Shown here: piece by piece, positions 1-12,454 of the stretch
Layout: each line of letters begins with the position of its first letter
Numbering within the stretch: position 1 is the stretch's first letter
DNA from: Staphylotrichum longicolle
Taxonomy: Eukaryota; Ascomycota; Sordariomycetes; Sordariales; Chaetomiaceae
Length of the DNA stretch: 64,000 bases
Assembly (NCBI GenBank): GCA_019096155.1
Contig: JAHCVI010000005.1
Location: 2,428,468 to 2,492,467, forward strand
Reading direction: 5' to 3'
Made by a program: the position numbers and the translations under genes
The notes under the pieces: model-generated
Told to the model about the DNA's origin: nothing
The model's database searches: none
Seen by the model: the letters and a program-made list of their open reading frames with translations, nothing else

Positions 1-19
1 CCATCTCCTGCGTTGTCGT

Positions 20-1991
20 CTACTCATCCATCCCGCCGGCGCCGGTGCCGACGCCCGGCTGCGCCTTTCTGGCGCTGCAGATGTCGTCTACTCTCAACAA
101 GAGACACGCGGCCTGCCTTTCGGTCAGCATCCCATCCACAGATATACCGCTGTATAAAGAACACTGGGGAGAGAAAAAAAAAAAGAACATACCTCGATCG
201 CCGTCTTCATGCTCTGCACCTTGATCGCCTCGGGCTCCCACACACCGTACTCCTTCATGTCTACCAGCACGCCGGTATCGCCGTTGACGCCCCACGAGCT
301 CTTGCCCTCGGCGTGCTTGGCGCGCAGGTCCGTCAGCACGCGGACGGGGCTCTTGCCGGCGTTCTGGACCAGGGTCCTCGGGATGACCTCGAGGGCCTCG
401 GCGACGGCCTTGTACGGCCACTGCTGCACACCCTCGATGCTCTTGGCCATCTGCGCCAGGCGCACCGACACGGCCATCTCGGTCGCGCCGCCGCCGGGCG
501 ATAACCGCGGGTGGAACATGACGTTGCGCGCCACGCCCATGGCGTCCTGCAGGTTGCGCTCAATCTCGTTGAGCACGTCCTTGGACGGCCCGCGGAGCAG
601 CACGGTGCACGCCTTGGGCGACTTGCACTTTGTCAGGAAGGTGAAGTACTCGTCGCCGATCTTCTCAATTTCGAACAGCCCGCACTCGGTGCCTACGTCG
701 GATTCTTGCAGGTCCTCTACCCGGTTGACGATGGTGGCGCCTGTCGCGCGCGCTATCCGGTTGTTGTCTGTCTTGCGAACCCGCCGCAGCGCCGTTACGT
801 TGGCCTTCATCAGGTAGTGTTGTGCAAGGTCTACGGGGCAAAGACTGTCAGCGCCGGTCCCAGATGTACGTAGATAATCAGATAAAATGCATACCTGAGA
901 CACCCTTCTCTGTGATGACCAAGTCCGGGTTGAGCGCGAGAATGTGCTCGCACATGGACTTGACCTGCTCCTCCTCGATCTGGAGAATACGGTTCCAGTC
1001 CTCCTCCTTGGTGACCTCGATGTTTGTCTGCGACTCCCCCTTCTTGTACTCGAGCGGGCAGTCAAGCAGCACGATGCGCGGGTTCTCAATCTTGCGGCGC
1101 ATCTTGGGGTGGGTGATGTCCTTGTTGAGCATGACGCCGTCGAGCACGCGGCTGTCCTCGATCTCGCCGCCGGGCACCTTCTCGACGCGCGCGTACCGCT
1201 TGATGTCGACCTCGCGCTTGCCATTGCCCACCTCCCACGTCACGGTGCGCACCGCCTTGAGCGCCAGGCTGCACATGAGGTCCGACCACCGCGACACGAA
1301 CTTGGTGCCGATCGACGACGAGATGAGCTGCTGCATGGCCTTGTCGTCGTTGACGTCGATAGGGAGCGAGATGTCGTCGATGATCTGGAGAGCGTCCTTG
1401 AGCGCCCGCTTGAAGGCCGCGATGATGACCACGGGGTGGATGTTGCGCTCGAGCTGGGGCAGCGCCTGCGCCAGGATCTCACCGGCTGTTTCCCCCGGCA
1501 TCCGTCAGAACCCTGCACAAACACAACAACCCAGTGTACCCAACTCACCCAAGATGATAACGGTTGTCGTGCCATCGCCCACCTCCTCGTCTTGCGTCCG
1601 GCTCAGCTCGATCATGCTCTTGGCGGCGGGGTGGGACACCTCGATCTCGCGGAGGATAGCGTGGCCGTCGTTGGTCAGCACGATGCCGCCCATGGGGTCG
1701 AGCAGCATCTTGAGCATGGCCTTGGGACCGAGGCATGACCGGATGATATCGGCGACACTGTGATATGGTGTGGTGAGCAGCGGGGCTCGGAAAGGCGGGA
1801 CGTCAACAAAAACGCGGGGAACCATGCATACGTTTTAGCGGCGGCGATGTTGGACAGCTGGGCTTTCCGCCCGGTCTGCCTCTCACCGCTCTGGGTGTCT
1901 GCGAGAAGAGGTTCATGTCAGCAAGAGTCGTTCTGCGAGCCGGGGAGCGGGGAAGCTTCGACGCACTCATCACCACGACAGGGGCCTGCAT
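20..1991 (-). CDS. CCT3: T-complex protein 1 subunit gamma (CCT3)
   Basis: Group II chaperonin subunit of the cytosolic TRiC/CCT ring, which folds actin, tubulin and other proteins using ATP. Six exons on the minus strand: 1967-1991, 1832-1898, 1549-1757, 895-1485, 193-830 and 20-112. They sum to 1623 nt, giving 540 aa, the usual CCT3 size. All five introns have GT-AG ends. The start ATG (1989-1991) gives MQAPVVVM, the typical fungal CCT3 N-terminus; exon 2 supplies the RKAQLSNI segment. Exon 3 carries CLGPKAMLKMLLDP and the nucleotide-binding GDGTTT motif. Exon 5 carries KTDNNRIARATGA and the C-terminal equatorial half. The last exon encodes LLLRVDDI and a short Gly-rich tail before TAG. Seen directly: open frame and splice sites. 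Known from the family: function. The gene is complete and shows no damage. Confidence 0.96.
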
Positions 1992-3055
1992 TTTGCCTGT
2001 CGGTGTTGGCGCTTTCGCCCTTTTTCTTTTTTTCGTTGAGTGGTGTTTCTGGTTTCCTCGAAGGACGTTGTGGACGAGGGAGGGGCAAGGCAAAAAAAAG
2101 TGGTGGCTCGAGGGTTGAGAGAGGCTCCGAAATTGCGGCCTAGGCTACGTGGGTTTGCTTGTCGCTGTCGTCGGCCAGGCAGCTCGACGCTCAAGGTGGG
2201 ATGCCCCGAAAAGTTGAGAAAATCGGACCCACCCGAGCTCCTGCCGGGGGCCTGAGGTGGGGCAGCCGGATCAACACAGTTTCCGCTCAGGGGAACTCCC
2301 GTCACTTAAGGGCCGGTTTTCATCCCTTTCTGTCTGTCGTTCAGCACCAGGGGCTTCAATCACACAAAATATGGTGGTCGATAGGTAGGTATTCCGTACA
2401 CAACATCTCTTGCTCGGCCACGGATTATAAAATCCTACGTCTGTCGTATTTAACATAGCAAAAAAAGCGTCGCTAGACTAAAAGGCACGGGGACGGGGGG
2501 TGTCTAAATCAGATCCCAGGGGTCAGTCCCAAAATCCATGCATGCAACATCCACCGCACATCCATCTCAACCTCAAAAAGTTACACCCTCATCACATCCA
2601 ATCCGTCTTTATACATATCCAACAACTTTCCCCCAAACCGTAACCCTTCATCAAATCCAACCGACCCTCGACTCTGGCCCTGCTGACATCCCGCCCGCCT
2701 CACCATTCTTCTCCGACACCCTTCTCGCCTCCGACTGGTGGTGTTGACCAGCCTGAAAAGCTCCCTTATCCCACCCTTTAAAAAATGAGCCACAGCAGGG
2801 CGCATATGAATTGTGAAGGATTTGAGACCCCCATACCCCAAGCCGCCATGCCAACCCCAATATGTGCAGAAGAACAGTGATGTACGAAGAAGATCAAGGC
2901 GGGAGTCGTTGGGGTTTGAGCGTCGGCGACCCGCAGATTTGTTGTGAACCAAGAAATTAGGTCTTAGTGAGCTGATGCCGTGTGGCTTCTCCCCGAAACG
3001 CCGTGAAATACAAAACAAGAGGAAGCCAATGGTCGATTTTGCGTAAAGAACAGGC

Positions 3056-3095
<40 letters not shown>

Positions 3096-3218
3096 AAGCC
3101 AAGATGAGAAGCAGGGCCCGAAACCATGTCGCAGTGGTATCACCTTCCGTAAGCGTACTGGCTGCTGCTGCTGATAGCTTGAAGCCCATAATGTCTCTGC
3201 CGCCGAGGGGATGGGAAA
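1992..3218. other. Intergenic region upstream of CCT3
   Basis: No convincing gene. It holds the CCT3 5' leader and promoter and the 3' flank of the membrane protein gene. A 34-nt GT microsatellite lies at 3057-3090. The open frames crossing it have no recognisable domain. Confidence 0.6.
3057..3090. repeat. (GT)17 microsatellite
   Basis: Perfect dinucleotide run of 17 GT units, followed by ATGTG. It lies about 130 nt past the stop of the membrane protein gene, on its 3' side, and is probably length-variable between strains. Confidence 0.97.
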
Positions 3219-4424
3219 TCAAAAGTTTTGCGAGATGCCGGCAGTCTGTGTTTGCTGCGGATAGTGCGCCGGGTTTTCGATGCGTGTGTTCCTCCTGGCC
3301 GTCACGTCGCGGATGACCGGCTGGCCGCCTGCCTCGACTGGTTGACCGCCGTAGCCGTTGTCCACGTACGGGTTTCCGCCACCGTACTGGTCGTAGTAAT
3401 GGTTGCTGCCACCTCCATAGGCGACGCCAATGGGGCCATCGCCGGAACCGTCAGATCGGCCGGCAGCGCTATATGACGAGGAGGCGTTCGAGGGACCGCG
3501 GCGCACATCCGCGCGGTTGTTCGCAGCCGACGGCCCCATGGCGCCGAGAATCTCCCCCTCCGGTGAAGGCGGCGTACCGCCCATCAACGGCTCTCCGGAG
3601 CGTGTGTCGGAGACAGGGCCGCGCGTAGGCGAGGCGGCATCCGAATAGGCAGCACCGCCGGACATGGTTGTCGACGCCTTCCTCCCCGTGGAACCTGCCA
3701 GCGTGGTAGTGCCCCAGCCTCGGTAACCCGACGAACCGTCCTCCCTCATTTCGTAGGCGGCACCGGCAACTGCAGGGATCGTAGGATCGGCGTTCGGGTT
3801 GTAGCCGTAGTCCTCGACCTCCTTCCGCCTCTGCTCCTCGGCGTCCTTCCGCTGCTTCCTCTTGCGCCAGAGGAAGATACCAGCCAAAACCAAAAGCGCA
3901 ACAGCCGCAATGGGAACTACCACAGCAATGGCAATCTTCCCGCCGTTGCTGAGACCTCCGCTGGAGCCATTCCCGTTGGTATCGATGGTGGAGCCCGAGG
4001 TGGATGTGGGGTTTGCCGTCGAGGACGAGTCATTAGGCGTGCTCGTCCGGGTGTAGGACGAGGTGACGGTCTGGTACACGGTGCTCGTTTGAGGTTCATT
4101 CGGAGTTGAACTGGTCTGCGGTGGTGGTAATGCTGAACTCGTGGGCGAAGATGTGGGGAGAGCACTCGAAGTCGTCGGAGGTACGGGTGGTGTGCTCGTT
4201 GGTGGTGTCGAGGTCGGCGGCGGTGGGGGAGCCGAGCTTGTTGTCGGGGTCGTCGTCGGGGGGACCGGCGTCGACGATGAGCTGGGAATGGTGGAAGAAG
4301 TTGTGGGCGGAACCGGAGCCGTCGGGGTCGACGTGTTCACGCCGCCATCGGCGGAGCTTGTGGTATTCGACATGGCCAAGGTCTGGCGCTTCAGCCGTGG
4401 AAGGTTCCTGTACGGAATCGACAT
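3219..4424 (-). CDS. Single-pass membrane protein with Ser/Thr/Pro-rich ectodomain
   Basis: One uninterrupted minus-strand frame, 401 aa from the ATG at 4424 or 384 aa from the ATG at 4373 (MSNTTSSADGG). The first ~150 residues are almost entirely Ser, Thr and Pro and would be heavily O-glycosylated. A Gly/Asn-rich linker follows, then one strong transmembrane segment (AIAVVVPIAAVALLVLAGIFLW) flanked on the inner side by RKRKQRK. The remaining ~200 residues are a polar, Gly/Tyr-rich cytoplasmic tail. This layout resembles fungal Mid2/Wsc-type wall-stress sensors, but there is no clear signal peptide and no Cys-rich WSC domain, so topology would rest on the TM segment acting as a signal anchor. 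No intron is needed. Sensor function is inference from architecture only. Confidence 0.8.
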   Translation of the reverse strand: MSIPYRNLPRLKRQTLAMSNTTSSADGGVNTSTPTAPVPPTTSSTIPSSSSTPVPPTTTPTTSSAPPPPPTSTPPTSTPPVPPTTSSALPTSSPTSSALPPPQTSSTPNEPQTSTVYQTVTSSYTRTSTPNDSSSTANPTSTSGSTIDTNGNGSSGGLSNGGKIAIAVVVPIAAVALLVLAGIFLWRKRKQRKDAEEQRRKEVEDYGYNPNADPTIPAVAGAAYEMREDGSSGYRGWGTTTLAGSTGRKASTTMSGGAAYSDAASPTRGPVSDTRSGEPLMGGTPPSPEGEILGAMGPSAANNRADVRRGPSNASSSYSAAGRSDGSGDGPIGVAYGGGSNHYYDQYGGGNPYVDNGYGGQPVEAGGQPVIRDVTARRNTRIENPAHYPQQTQTAGISQNF

Positions 4425-7210
4425 GTCAATTTGGAGGTGCGCGACATGGCATGACCGGATGTGTTGCAATGCGTCAAAACGTCAAAGAGGACAGCAAAGG
4501 AGGGGGAGGGCATCCCCGTGCACCACCTTAAACAGGAAGCGCAGATCAACCCACACCTGAGAGCTGCAGCACGAATAGGAGCAGGGTGGCGATGCAACAT
4601 GCTTCAGAGACAAACGGGCTGTGTCAGACTACGCACCTTCAAGAAGCAACGAGGCCGGCGACGTGCGCAGAACCGACAGCTCGAGACGGCCGGGCTCGAG
4701 CGACGGCGATGTTTGGGAATGGCGCAGAAAGGGGGTGTTTGAGAAGCTGAATGCTGAGACCAAATGGATTGGCTCACGGCGCGACCCCTTGATGGCGACC
4801 GGGCCGCTTGGCGTCTGGGTCGCTGCAGGCTGGCGCTGGCACGGAGGGCGAGTCGAGCGCGCGAGACGCTGGTAAGCGAAAACAGACGCGCTGGATCGAA
4901 TGGAAGCCAAAACGGGCGGTCGCAGGTCGGTCCAGACACACGCTTGATGCCTGACGCTGTCGTCTCGCCGAGATGTTTTGATGGAGGTAGAGAGGAGAGA
5001 GAGGGATCACTTGTGGCAGGATGCACTGGGCTGCCCGCTGGAATTGCAGGAAATTGAGCGCTGATTTCTATTTCCGCCAGGTGCATGGGCTAACGTTACG
5101 AGCAAAGGCGCGTCCTTGGCGCAGGGTCGCAGGACAGCGTGGGCTGTGCCGGGGTCAGCGTCCCAATTCGGTGAAGCGGTGCGCAGGCCCGCGGCGATGA
5201 CCATGCAGCAAATGTCCCGTTAGTGCCCGCGTCGTGCAAGAGAGCAGGAGAGAGACGTCCAGGGACAACTTGCTCGGTGGCGGGCGTGTACGGCGATCGT
5301 TTTCTAGGCGCGCCTGTCCTCGTGTTCAGCCGCCTGATCGCCCAGCTGTTCCACTGGACACAGCGAGTTATGCAACTGGGGCCACAACACAAATTCAGGG
5401 TTCGGACGAGGGATGGCGAAGTCGACGGGCTGTTCCTGGGCCAATCTGGCTGTGGTGGGGCCGAAATATCCGCCTGCGGGGATGGGATGACAGCGATTTC
5501 CTTCTCCCCTGCATGACTTGATCTCTCTCCTGTTCCAATCCCCAGGCTGGCCCGCAGCTCAACACAGCCCCCGAGGACCCTTTGACTCGCGAACCAATTG
5601 CGAAGGACCGAGCTTATTTGAGCTTTGGGCTCTGACAAAAAGAAGCAAAGACCTGCTGGGTCGGCTGTGGTCGGGTTCTGGCCTAGTTATTCTCCAGGAT
5701 CTCCTCATCCATGTTTCCTGGACCGTCTCGGCATGGGAAAGCCCGAGGTTTATGGCCGCCCAGTTGTTTGTCAAGAAACCCAGACATGTGGAATCGGCAA
5801 AGGCGAGACCGTCAGGATACGGACTTCCAAGCGAGCGTGACCCCAAAACCTACCATTCTGCGTCCGTACTGTGTAAACGTCCGAGCAACGGCCGCGAGGG
5901 TCTGTTTCTGATGACGAAGCTCGCAAATGGCGCTGAGTAACATCGATGCAACATATCTTGCAACTTTCGCTCCCTGCGTACGAATGCATGCAGTGACGGC
6001 CTTGTCCTTCAAGAGCACAACCCATTCCAAGCCCTCAGCCTACTGTTCCCCTCAACTTGAACACTGGACTTTTGCAAGCATCATCCGATTGATTGCAATT
6101 GATCGGTCGGCCGGATCCACGCCGAGCGGGGGCAGCTCCAAAGAGCAAGGGTGTTCCTTCCGACGGTCTTGGCATTGACCGAACCGTTGGACTTTTCGCT
6201 CTCTTGAGAGTGTCGAATCTCGTGTTGAGCACTGTGCAGCAGAGGCCGCGCGCAAGTTGACCACCGGTCTGAGGAGAAGCTAATACTGTGGTAGCCGCAG
6301 CAGAGACTATGAACCAGCTACCTCTGTCTTGGCTGGAAGCTGACAACAGACAGCGAGCACATGATTGATCTCTTTCTATCTTTGTGCTCCGGAACCAGAC
6401 ACGATCCGTTCCCACCCCGCAACTCAGGGATTCACTGTCTTCCAGTTGTGGAAAGAGCTCTGTGATTCAACCCACAATAAAAATAGGTTACGGATACTCG
6501 GGACCACCCACCTTTGCCGTTGCCACATGCTCGGCACGCCCCAGGGACAACTGCCAGTGGCGAGCCGCAGCTTGTACGACGCCTGTGGCGGACCATTCCA
6601 CGGCTTCTGTCAGACCCGTCAGACCACACACCACTTGCTTGATTTGTTGTGCCCGGGCGCCCCAGCCAGGGCTGACCTGCCGTCGAGCTGCAGGGTCGCG
6701 GAGGGATTCGAGCGCAGCTCACTCTCTTCACGACTGTCAGCGTCGCTAGCGTGGCGAGCGTGGCTGAAGCAGCGGCCGGCGGGATTGTGTGACGAATAAA
6801 CTCAAGTGGACGGTAGTTATTTCTTGGACATCATCAAACTATGGAACTGCAGCAGCAGCAGCAGCTGTTATTGAAAGTCTTGTCACCTCAAAGCAGCTTG
6901 TGTTGGGAGCGGACCTCTCGTCGGACAACAGCAACTCTTCCCACCAGTCTTACCAAAAACTATCCGAATACCGACCCTACCGTTCGTTCCCTTTTGACCT
7001 GGAGAATACCTAAGCACGCCTGAGCAGATGCATCCCCCCACATTTGTGAGCATTACGATTGAATTACCTTGCTGTGTATATACCTTTACCTATTAGACAA
7101 AGCCACTTGCGTCAACCACCACAATCCTGCATCTTCCCTCCCATCGAGGTTCAGTCAACCCTTTCCTCTCCTCAAACACACATACACTCCCAAACCCCTC
7201 CCGCCCCCTT
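4425..7210. other. Long intergenic region without recognised gene
   Basis: About 2.8 kb between the membrane protein start and the 3' end of HUL4. Many short frames exist on both strands, but none shows a domain, a sensible splice pattern or fungal codon bias. A short CAG run sits near 6845-6864. A lineage-specific or non-coding transcript cannot be excluded. Confidence 0.5.
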
Positions 7211-10200
7211 CTACTTCAACCCAAACCCCTCGCTCTCCCTCACCGCCCTCCACAGCCTCCCCACAAACTCCTCCCTGCTGGGCCCCCTCCACAGCCCACC
7301 GAGTTGAAGCACGTCCGCGCCGTCGGGAACCGCCCGCACTCCTCCCCAAGGCAGGCCACGCGGATGCCCAGCGACGCCGCCCCCATCGCGGGGATCCGGT
7401 CGCTCCCCGTGATGAAGGCCAGCAGCCGCCTCTGCTCCGCGGGCGGCGCGCCCTCCCAGCTCGCCCAGAACCACCGGACCGTCTCCTCCGTCTCGGCCGG
7501 GTCGGCGGGGCCGGCCCCAGCCGCCGCCGCCGGGGTTGCCGGGGTTGTTTGCCACCCGTCGTACACGGCGACGGCCTTCAGCGCGGCAATGTCGAGCGGC
7601 TGGTCGGCGGCGCCGGACCCGCGGACGAGCAGCTCGATCTCCTCCGGGCGGAAGAGCGAGAGGGCGTGGCCGTGGCCGTGGCCGTCGCCCCCGCCGGCGC
7701 AGACGGTGTAGAAGCCGCGCTTGAACGGCTCGAACTGGCGGGCCACGGCCGTGTCGAGCACGTAGCGGACGTAGGCGTCGACGTACTCGCGGCGGTTGGC
7801 GTTGGTGACGGGGCGGGAGGCGCCGCCCGGGCAGAGCGGGATCTTGTCGACCGCGCCGTAGCGCGCCGTCGAGAGGGAGAAGTCCAGGCCGAAGACGGAC
7901 TCGACGTCCGGGTCTGGGTAGTCGAGGAGCTGGCGCAGGCCGCGGGCGAGCGCCGGGCGGTATTCGGCTAGGTCGTCGAGGGTGTAGGTCATGGGCTGGC
8001 GGGGTTGGGAGGTGGGGAGGGAGGTGGTGGTCGGGGGCGGGGCGGCGAGGATGAGTTTGCGGAAGAGGAAGGGGGGCAGGGCGACGTCGAGGATGGTGGA
8101 GTTGTAGATGGCGAGGCCGAGGACGACGCCGACGAGGAAAAATTGCTCCGAGGGCTCTAGGGAGAGTTGATTGAAGTAGCAGTAGTGCGAGTCTTCGTCG
8201 TAGAGGAACATGCCTGGGGATGGTCAGTGGCTGCTGCGGAGAATGGTCGCGAATGAGAAAAGACGTACCGTGGTCGGGGTTGAACACCTCCCTGACAAGA
8301 AGCAGAAACCACTCCTTCCGCAACCCGCCCGCATCGACGCCCTCCTCGCCCTTAAAATTGATCTTCAGCCCCTTCTTGATCTCCTCGCCCCCGCCGCCAA
8401 TCACCTCGCTGACGGCCTTCAGGCTGTCCTCCACCAGGCACTCGCGCCGGATATCCAGCACCAAGAACTGCTGCACCACCCGGTTGGTCATGATGCTGTC
8501 GAAAAAGGCGTCCCGCGCCTTGGTCTCCATCTGCCGCCGCGCGTCGTGCTCCAGGATCTGGATCTTGGCGCCGATGCTCAAGAGGAACGGGTGCTGGCAA
8601 AACGAGAAGCGGCCCTGCTTCCGCTCCCACGCCTCAAAGTCGGCCACGAGATCCGAGTCGTCGAGCAGCGTCATGTAGAAGTCGCTCGTCGCGAGCATCT
8701 GACCCGGCGCCTTGACCAGCTCGCGGTTCCGGTTCCCGGGGCTGTCCGGGCGGTGGCCGAGGCCGTGGCGGGCGTGGCCCATGTTGTTGGCGGCGAAGAG
8801 AAACCCAAGGACCTGAGCAGCAGCGCGGATCTGCCAATCCTCTTGGTAAACGACCTTCTTTTTCTCTTGTTGCTTCTTTTTTGAGCGTGGTGCTTGTCCC
8901 AGAGCGGCGTGGAGAGCGGCCGCAGAATTGCTAGGTCCCATGCTAGGAATGAGCCCGGCGGTGAAATCGATCTGAGCCTCGTACTTCTTCTCGTTCTGCC
9001 GGATCAAACGGTAGGCAAGGAAGCCCGATATGAGGTCCTTGGTCTGCACAAATGACGGCTCCGAGTACCTCGCGAACCAGGCGGCGAGGTGAGTGTGGCA
9101 CTCAGCGGGTGCATTCGACATGAGTCCCACGATGCGTTTGATAATGACCGAATGCCGTCCTGACGTCGGGCCGGAACCTCGAGGGGACGTGGCGCTGTGC
9201 GGCGATGGAGCAGCACTTGCTGGCTGAAACTTGCCGCTGTACAGCTTGTAGGAAGCGTGTAAAAGGGGGTTTGCGGTGATGATAAGCAGGAAGCGGAGGT
9301 CCTGGGGTTGGGTAATTCGCCCTCCAGGGCGCTTGAGAATGGTCTCGGAGGCCTTCAACAGAGCCTTTTGAGCATGGTCCTGCCCAGTTAGGATTTGGGC
9401 CTCAAGGTTCTGCAGCACCGCCCGAGACACCGCAAGGCTCGGCTCCTCGGCCACCAGACCCGCATAGACTTCTGGCCAGGGCCGTGCCGCCTGGATGGCG
9501 GTTGCGTACCATTCCTCCAGCTCGGCCCAGTCGATGTGTGGACTCCGCGAGCTGACTGTAGACTGGCCGTGGCGGCTCCTGCTGGACAAGGTCCTGCCTG
9601 GAACCGCGTCCTCATACCCGGTCCACCACGTGCCGTTTTCCCCAATCTCACCCAGCAACAACAGCTTCGGATCTAGCTCAGGGACCGAAAAGCTGGTGCT
9701 GCGGGCCTCTCTCCGCGCTGGAACGGACTCCGAGGGGCGGCGCGGTCTGCTGTTCGCTCTGTATCCGGCAGGAGGCTGGCTTCGGGGGATCAGGAAAGAA
9801 GAATTGAGACAGTGAAAGGAAGCGAAACATGAAACAATGTAATCTTCCAGAGGCCTGAATATCCTCTTGGCCTCTTCCCCCGCCGGGCTCGGAGGCGAAT
9901 GGATTTGACGTCCCCCCCTCAATCCCGGAGAAAGCTGCGGACGCTTCTCGGGGAACGGCGTGGAGGACGAACTTGCGTTGGACGTGGTGCCGGCCCAGCT
10001 GGGCGCTCGGCGGTGTTGGGCCGGACTTTTGGGAGGGCCGAGGTGCAGCCTTGGCTCAAAGTTCAGGGAGGTCTTGGGCCGCAGTGTGAGGGGAGTCCCC
10101 CTTGATGGTTCGGGAACCCTGAGATGGTGGGGTGAGACGGGGGAAGGGGTTGGGGGAGATTCTTGGTCGATGGCAGATCCACTGGTTTCCCTGGTCAGAG

Positions 10201-10934
10201 CGGAAAGGAGAAAAGACCGTAGGCACTGCTCGATCAAGGACTTGGTGTGACCGAGTGAGATTGGCTTGTCTGCAAGCCGTGTCAGCCATGCATGGACAAT
10301 AGGGTCTTAGGACAAACACAAAATCCGTCATACCCTTTCGAGGCTCTTCCTCGCATACCATATCCTCCTCATGGGTAGCGTCCTCCTGCCGGGTATCCCG
10401 ACTCAGGGGGTTCAAGTCGTTGATGGTCATGCAGATGGTACATCTGAACGTCTGCAGCTCCCTCGGCCAGCGCACCAACGATCCACAGGTCATGCAGCGC
10501 CCGGTGGCAAAGTCTCTGCTCCCGACCGAGGAGCCGCTCCGATGGTTCCGCATCAGGGGGGGTTTCACTTTCAAGCCGGGCCCGTCAACGCCGGACTCGG
10601 AATCGGAATCGTCGTGGGCGGTCGTGGGGCTGGCTCTCTTCTTTTTGCTGGAGAAGAGCGACGGGAACGGGTGGCTGACGGAGCGGACGTGGCGGGGCCG
10701 GTCTGGGTGGCTCCGGGGGTGGAGATCTTCGTCGGACGAACTGGAGTCGCCCTGGAGGTGGTGGTTCTGCATGTGGTCCCAGACATCAATCTCCGAGACT
10801 CGGGAGGCGCTCCGGTACCGTCCGCCGGTGGGGCCGCCGGGCACATGGCGAGGCGTCAGGTGCTGTGAGCTTGGAGCCGGCGAGTTGTCAGCCGGATGAC
10901 GGTGGGCACCGCCTCTGCCGGGCCACGGAGCCAT
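7211..10934 (-). CDS. HUL4: HECT-type E3 ubiquitin ligase, HUL4 family (frameshifted near 3' end)
   Basis: Ubiquitin-protein ligase. Exons: 10334-10934, 8269-10269 and 8213 to 7211, with GT-AG introns of 64 and 55 nt. The N-terminal exon is basic and Ser-rich and ends with a zinc ribbon (CMTCG ... CTICM). The long middle exon holds the helical region and the start of the HECT domain (VDAGGLRKEWFLLL ... FNPDHG), which splices to MFLYDEDSHYCYFN. The catalytic Cys is in FPTARTCFN at about 7305. Just after it the frame breaks: the conserved end (SREEFVGRLW ... ESEGFGLK) lies in the frame ending at 7211, while the catalytic frame stops at 7240. Exon lengths total 3605 nt, one short of a multiple of three, so one missing base in the GGG run near 7295-7297 explains it. 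If restored the protein would be 1201 aa and keep the Phe four residues from its end. Probably a sequence error. Confidence 0.9.
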
Positions 10935-11492
10935 GGTGCTCTCGGTGTGTTCGGGTGGTGCGCGTCTTGGCTCTCATCGGCGGTCCGTGGTGTGATGAGG
11001 AGGAACCTGACTTGGGAGCTGGCTGCAAGCACTATAGGCAAGATCGGAGGCCTGTTCAAATCGTGTCTCCAAAACCGCGGTTGAGCCAAGCAGCAGTCGA
11101 GTTCAGACGAAAGCGAGCAGCAGCAGCACAAGCTCACCCGAAAGCCAAGTGGCCAAGCATCAGCTGTGACGTCGACGAGAACAAGACCAGACAAACAAAA
11201 AACAATTGCCGGGGGACGCCTACGACCGTCTCGGGTTTGGTCAGGTACAGGATACGGAGTTGTTGCGTCAGGTACCCGGAATTGGTGGTCTCGTCACAAA
11301 GCCCAGAGCCAGCGCCCAACCCCCAAGCCGAGCACCGTCGGTCGGAGAGAGAGCGGGTGTGTGTGTGCGTGTGTGAGTGGATGGGCTGAGAGCGGGATCG
11401 AATCAGGCAAACCGATGCGCAGACAAGCCGAAAAGCTGAAAAAAGGCCACGGGCTGGCTGGCTGGCTGAAAGAAACCGTTTGTTCTCCCAGC

Positions 11493-11517
11493 CCAGTCCA
11501 GTCCAGTCCAGTCCAGT
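11493..11517. repeat. (CCAGT)5 tandem repeat
   Basis: Five perfect pentamers directly after a cluster of GGCT units. A simple-sequence patch upstream of HUL4 with no evident function. Confidence 0.9.
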
Positions 11518-12300
11518 TAGTCCCTGTCAATATCAAGTGCCAACCAAACCAACCACTCATTCATCCATCCCCAGAACCACGAGCCGCGGCGCATGCACAG
11601 CCGAAGCCCCAAAATGCAATTGAAACAAGGTCGCGCAAGGCTCCGACTGACACCTGAAACCATGGCAGCAGCGGCCAAGCGATCTGCATCTGCAGCGAAC
11701 AGTGCCAGCTAGCTTCCATGACCCAAACGCCGGCGCCGTGGGAATACGAGCTCATGGGGCATGCGGGCATGTCGAAACCCGGGCTGGACCCCATGCTCTG
11801 TGGGGTGCGTCTGCATTCCCACTCGGACCTGACCTCCCCAAAACCCTCGCAGTGACATGGCAGCAAAAGCGAATGCAGGCAGCACTGCGCTGCTGCAGGA
11901 ACCTGGAAGCAAGCAAGGTGTCCCTGCAGGCCAGGCACAGTGCATCCAGAAAATACGCCTTGCACTGTGTGGGCAGAATCTCAACGGCGACCCCACTGCC
12001 TGTCTCACTCATCCACAACAACAAAGAGGAGCGGGACTGAGCCGAGACCCGTGAGTCGGGCAGCCAGGTTCATGTCCTCGTCAATCCGAAAGTTGACCCA
12101 TCAAGCACGCCGACGGACACATACAAGAGATCATACCCTCTTCTATTGGTATCACTACAAGGGTTCGCAAGTAAACACCTAGAAATAACGAACACAACAA
12201 CAACAAAGCACATTGCCCCTCCCAAATCCTGGCCAGGGACTGGACTGAGACCAAACCAGGTCCTGTCCCCATTCGCCGAGCCATAACCCTGAGACGTGTC

Positions 12301-12335
12301 GAGTCGAGACGAGACGAGACGGACGAGACGAGATG
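12301..12335. repeat. GAGAC-type imperfect tandem repeat
   Basis: Degenerate GAGAC/GACGA units over about 35 nt, in the 3' flank of CRM1. Simple-sequence DNA. Confidence 0.8.
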
Positions 12336-12454
12336 CCGAACCCCATTTTCACAAATCACAGCCCGTAGAATTCCCAGCCATCGCCAGCACCGCCCTTGTT
12401 TGGCTCCCCGGCCTCATGCGAGGGCGCAAACTCCGTCCTCAGCTCTTCGCCTAG

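Larger units (their letters stand above)
10935..12454. other. Intergenic region between HUL4 start and CRM1 stop
   Basis: No gene recognised. It holds the HUL4 promoter and leader and the CRM1 3' flank. It is rich in short direct repeats: a GGCT run just before 11470, five CCAGT units at 11493-11517, and GAGAC-type repeats at 12301-12335. Confidence 0.55.

Noticed and set aside
4604..6799. Several 80-180-residue open frames on both strands between 4.6 and 6.8 kb
   Set aside because: They overlap one another, have no recognisable domain, no splice-supported extension and no consistent fungal codon bias; such frames are expected by chance in GC-rich DNA.
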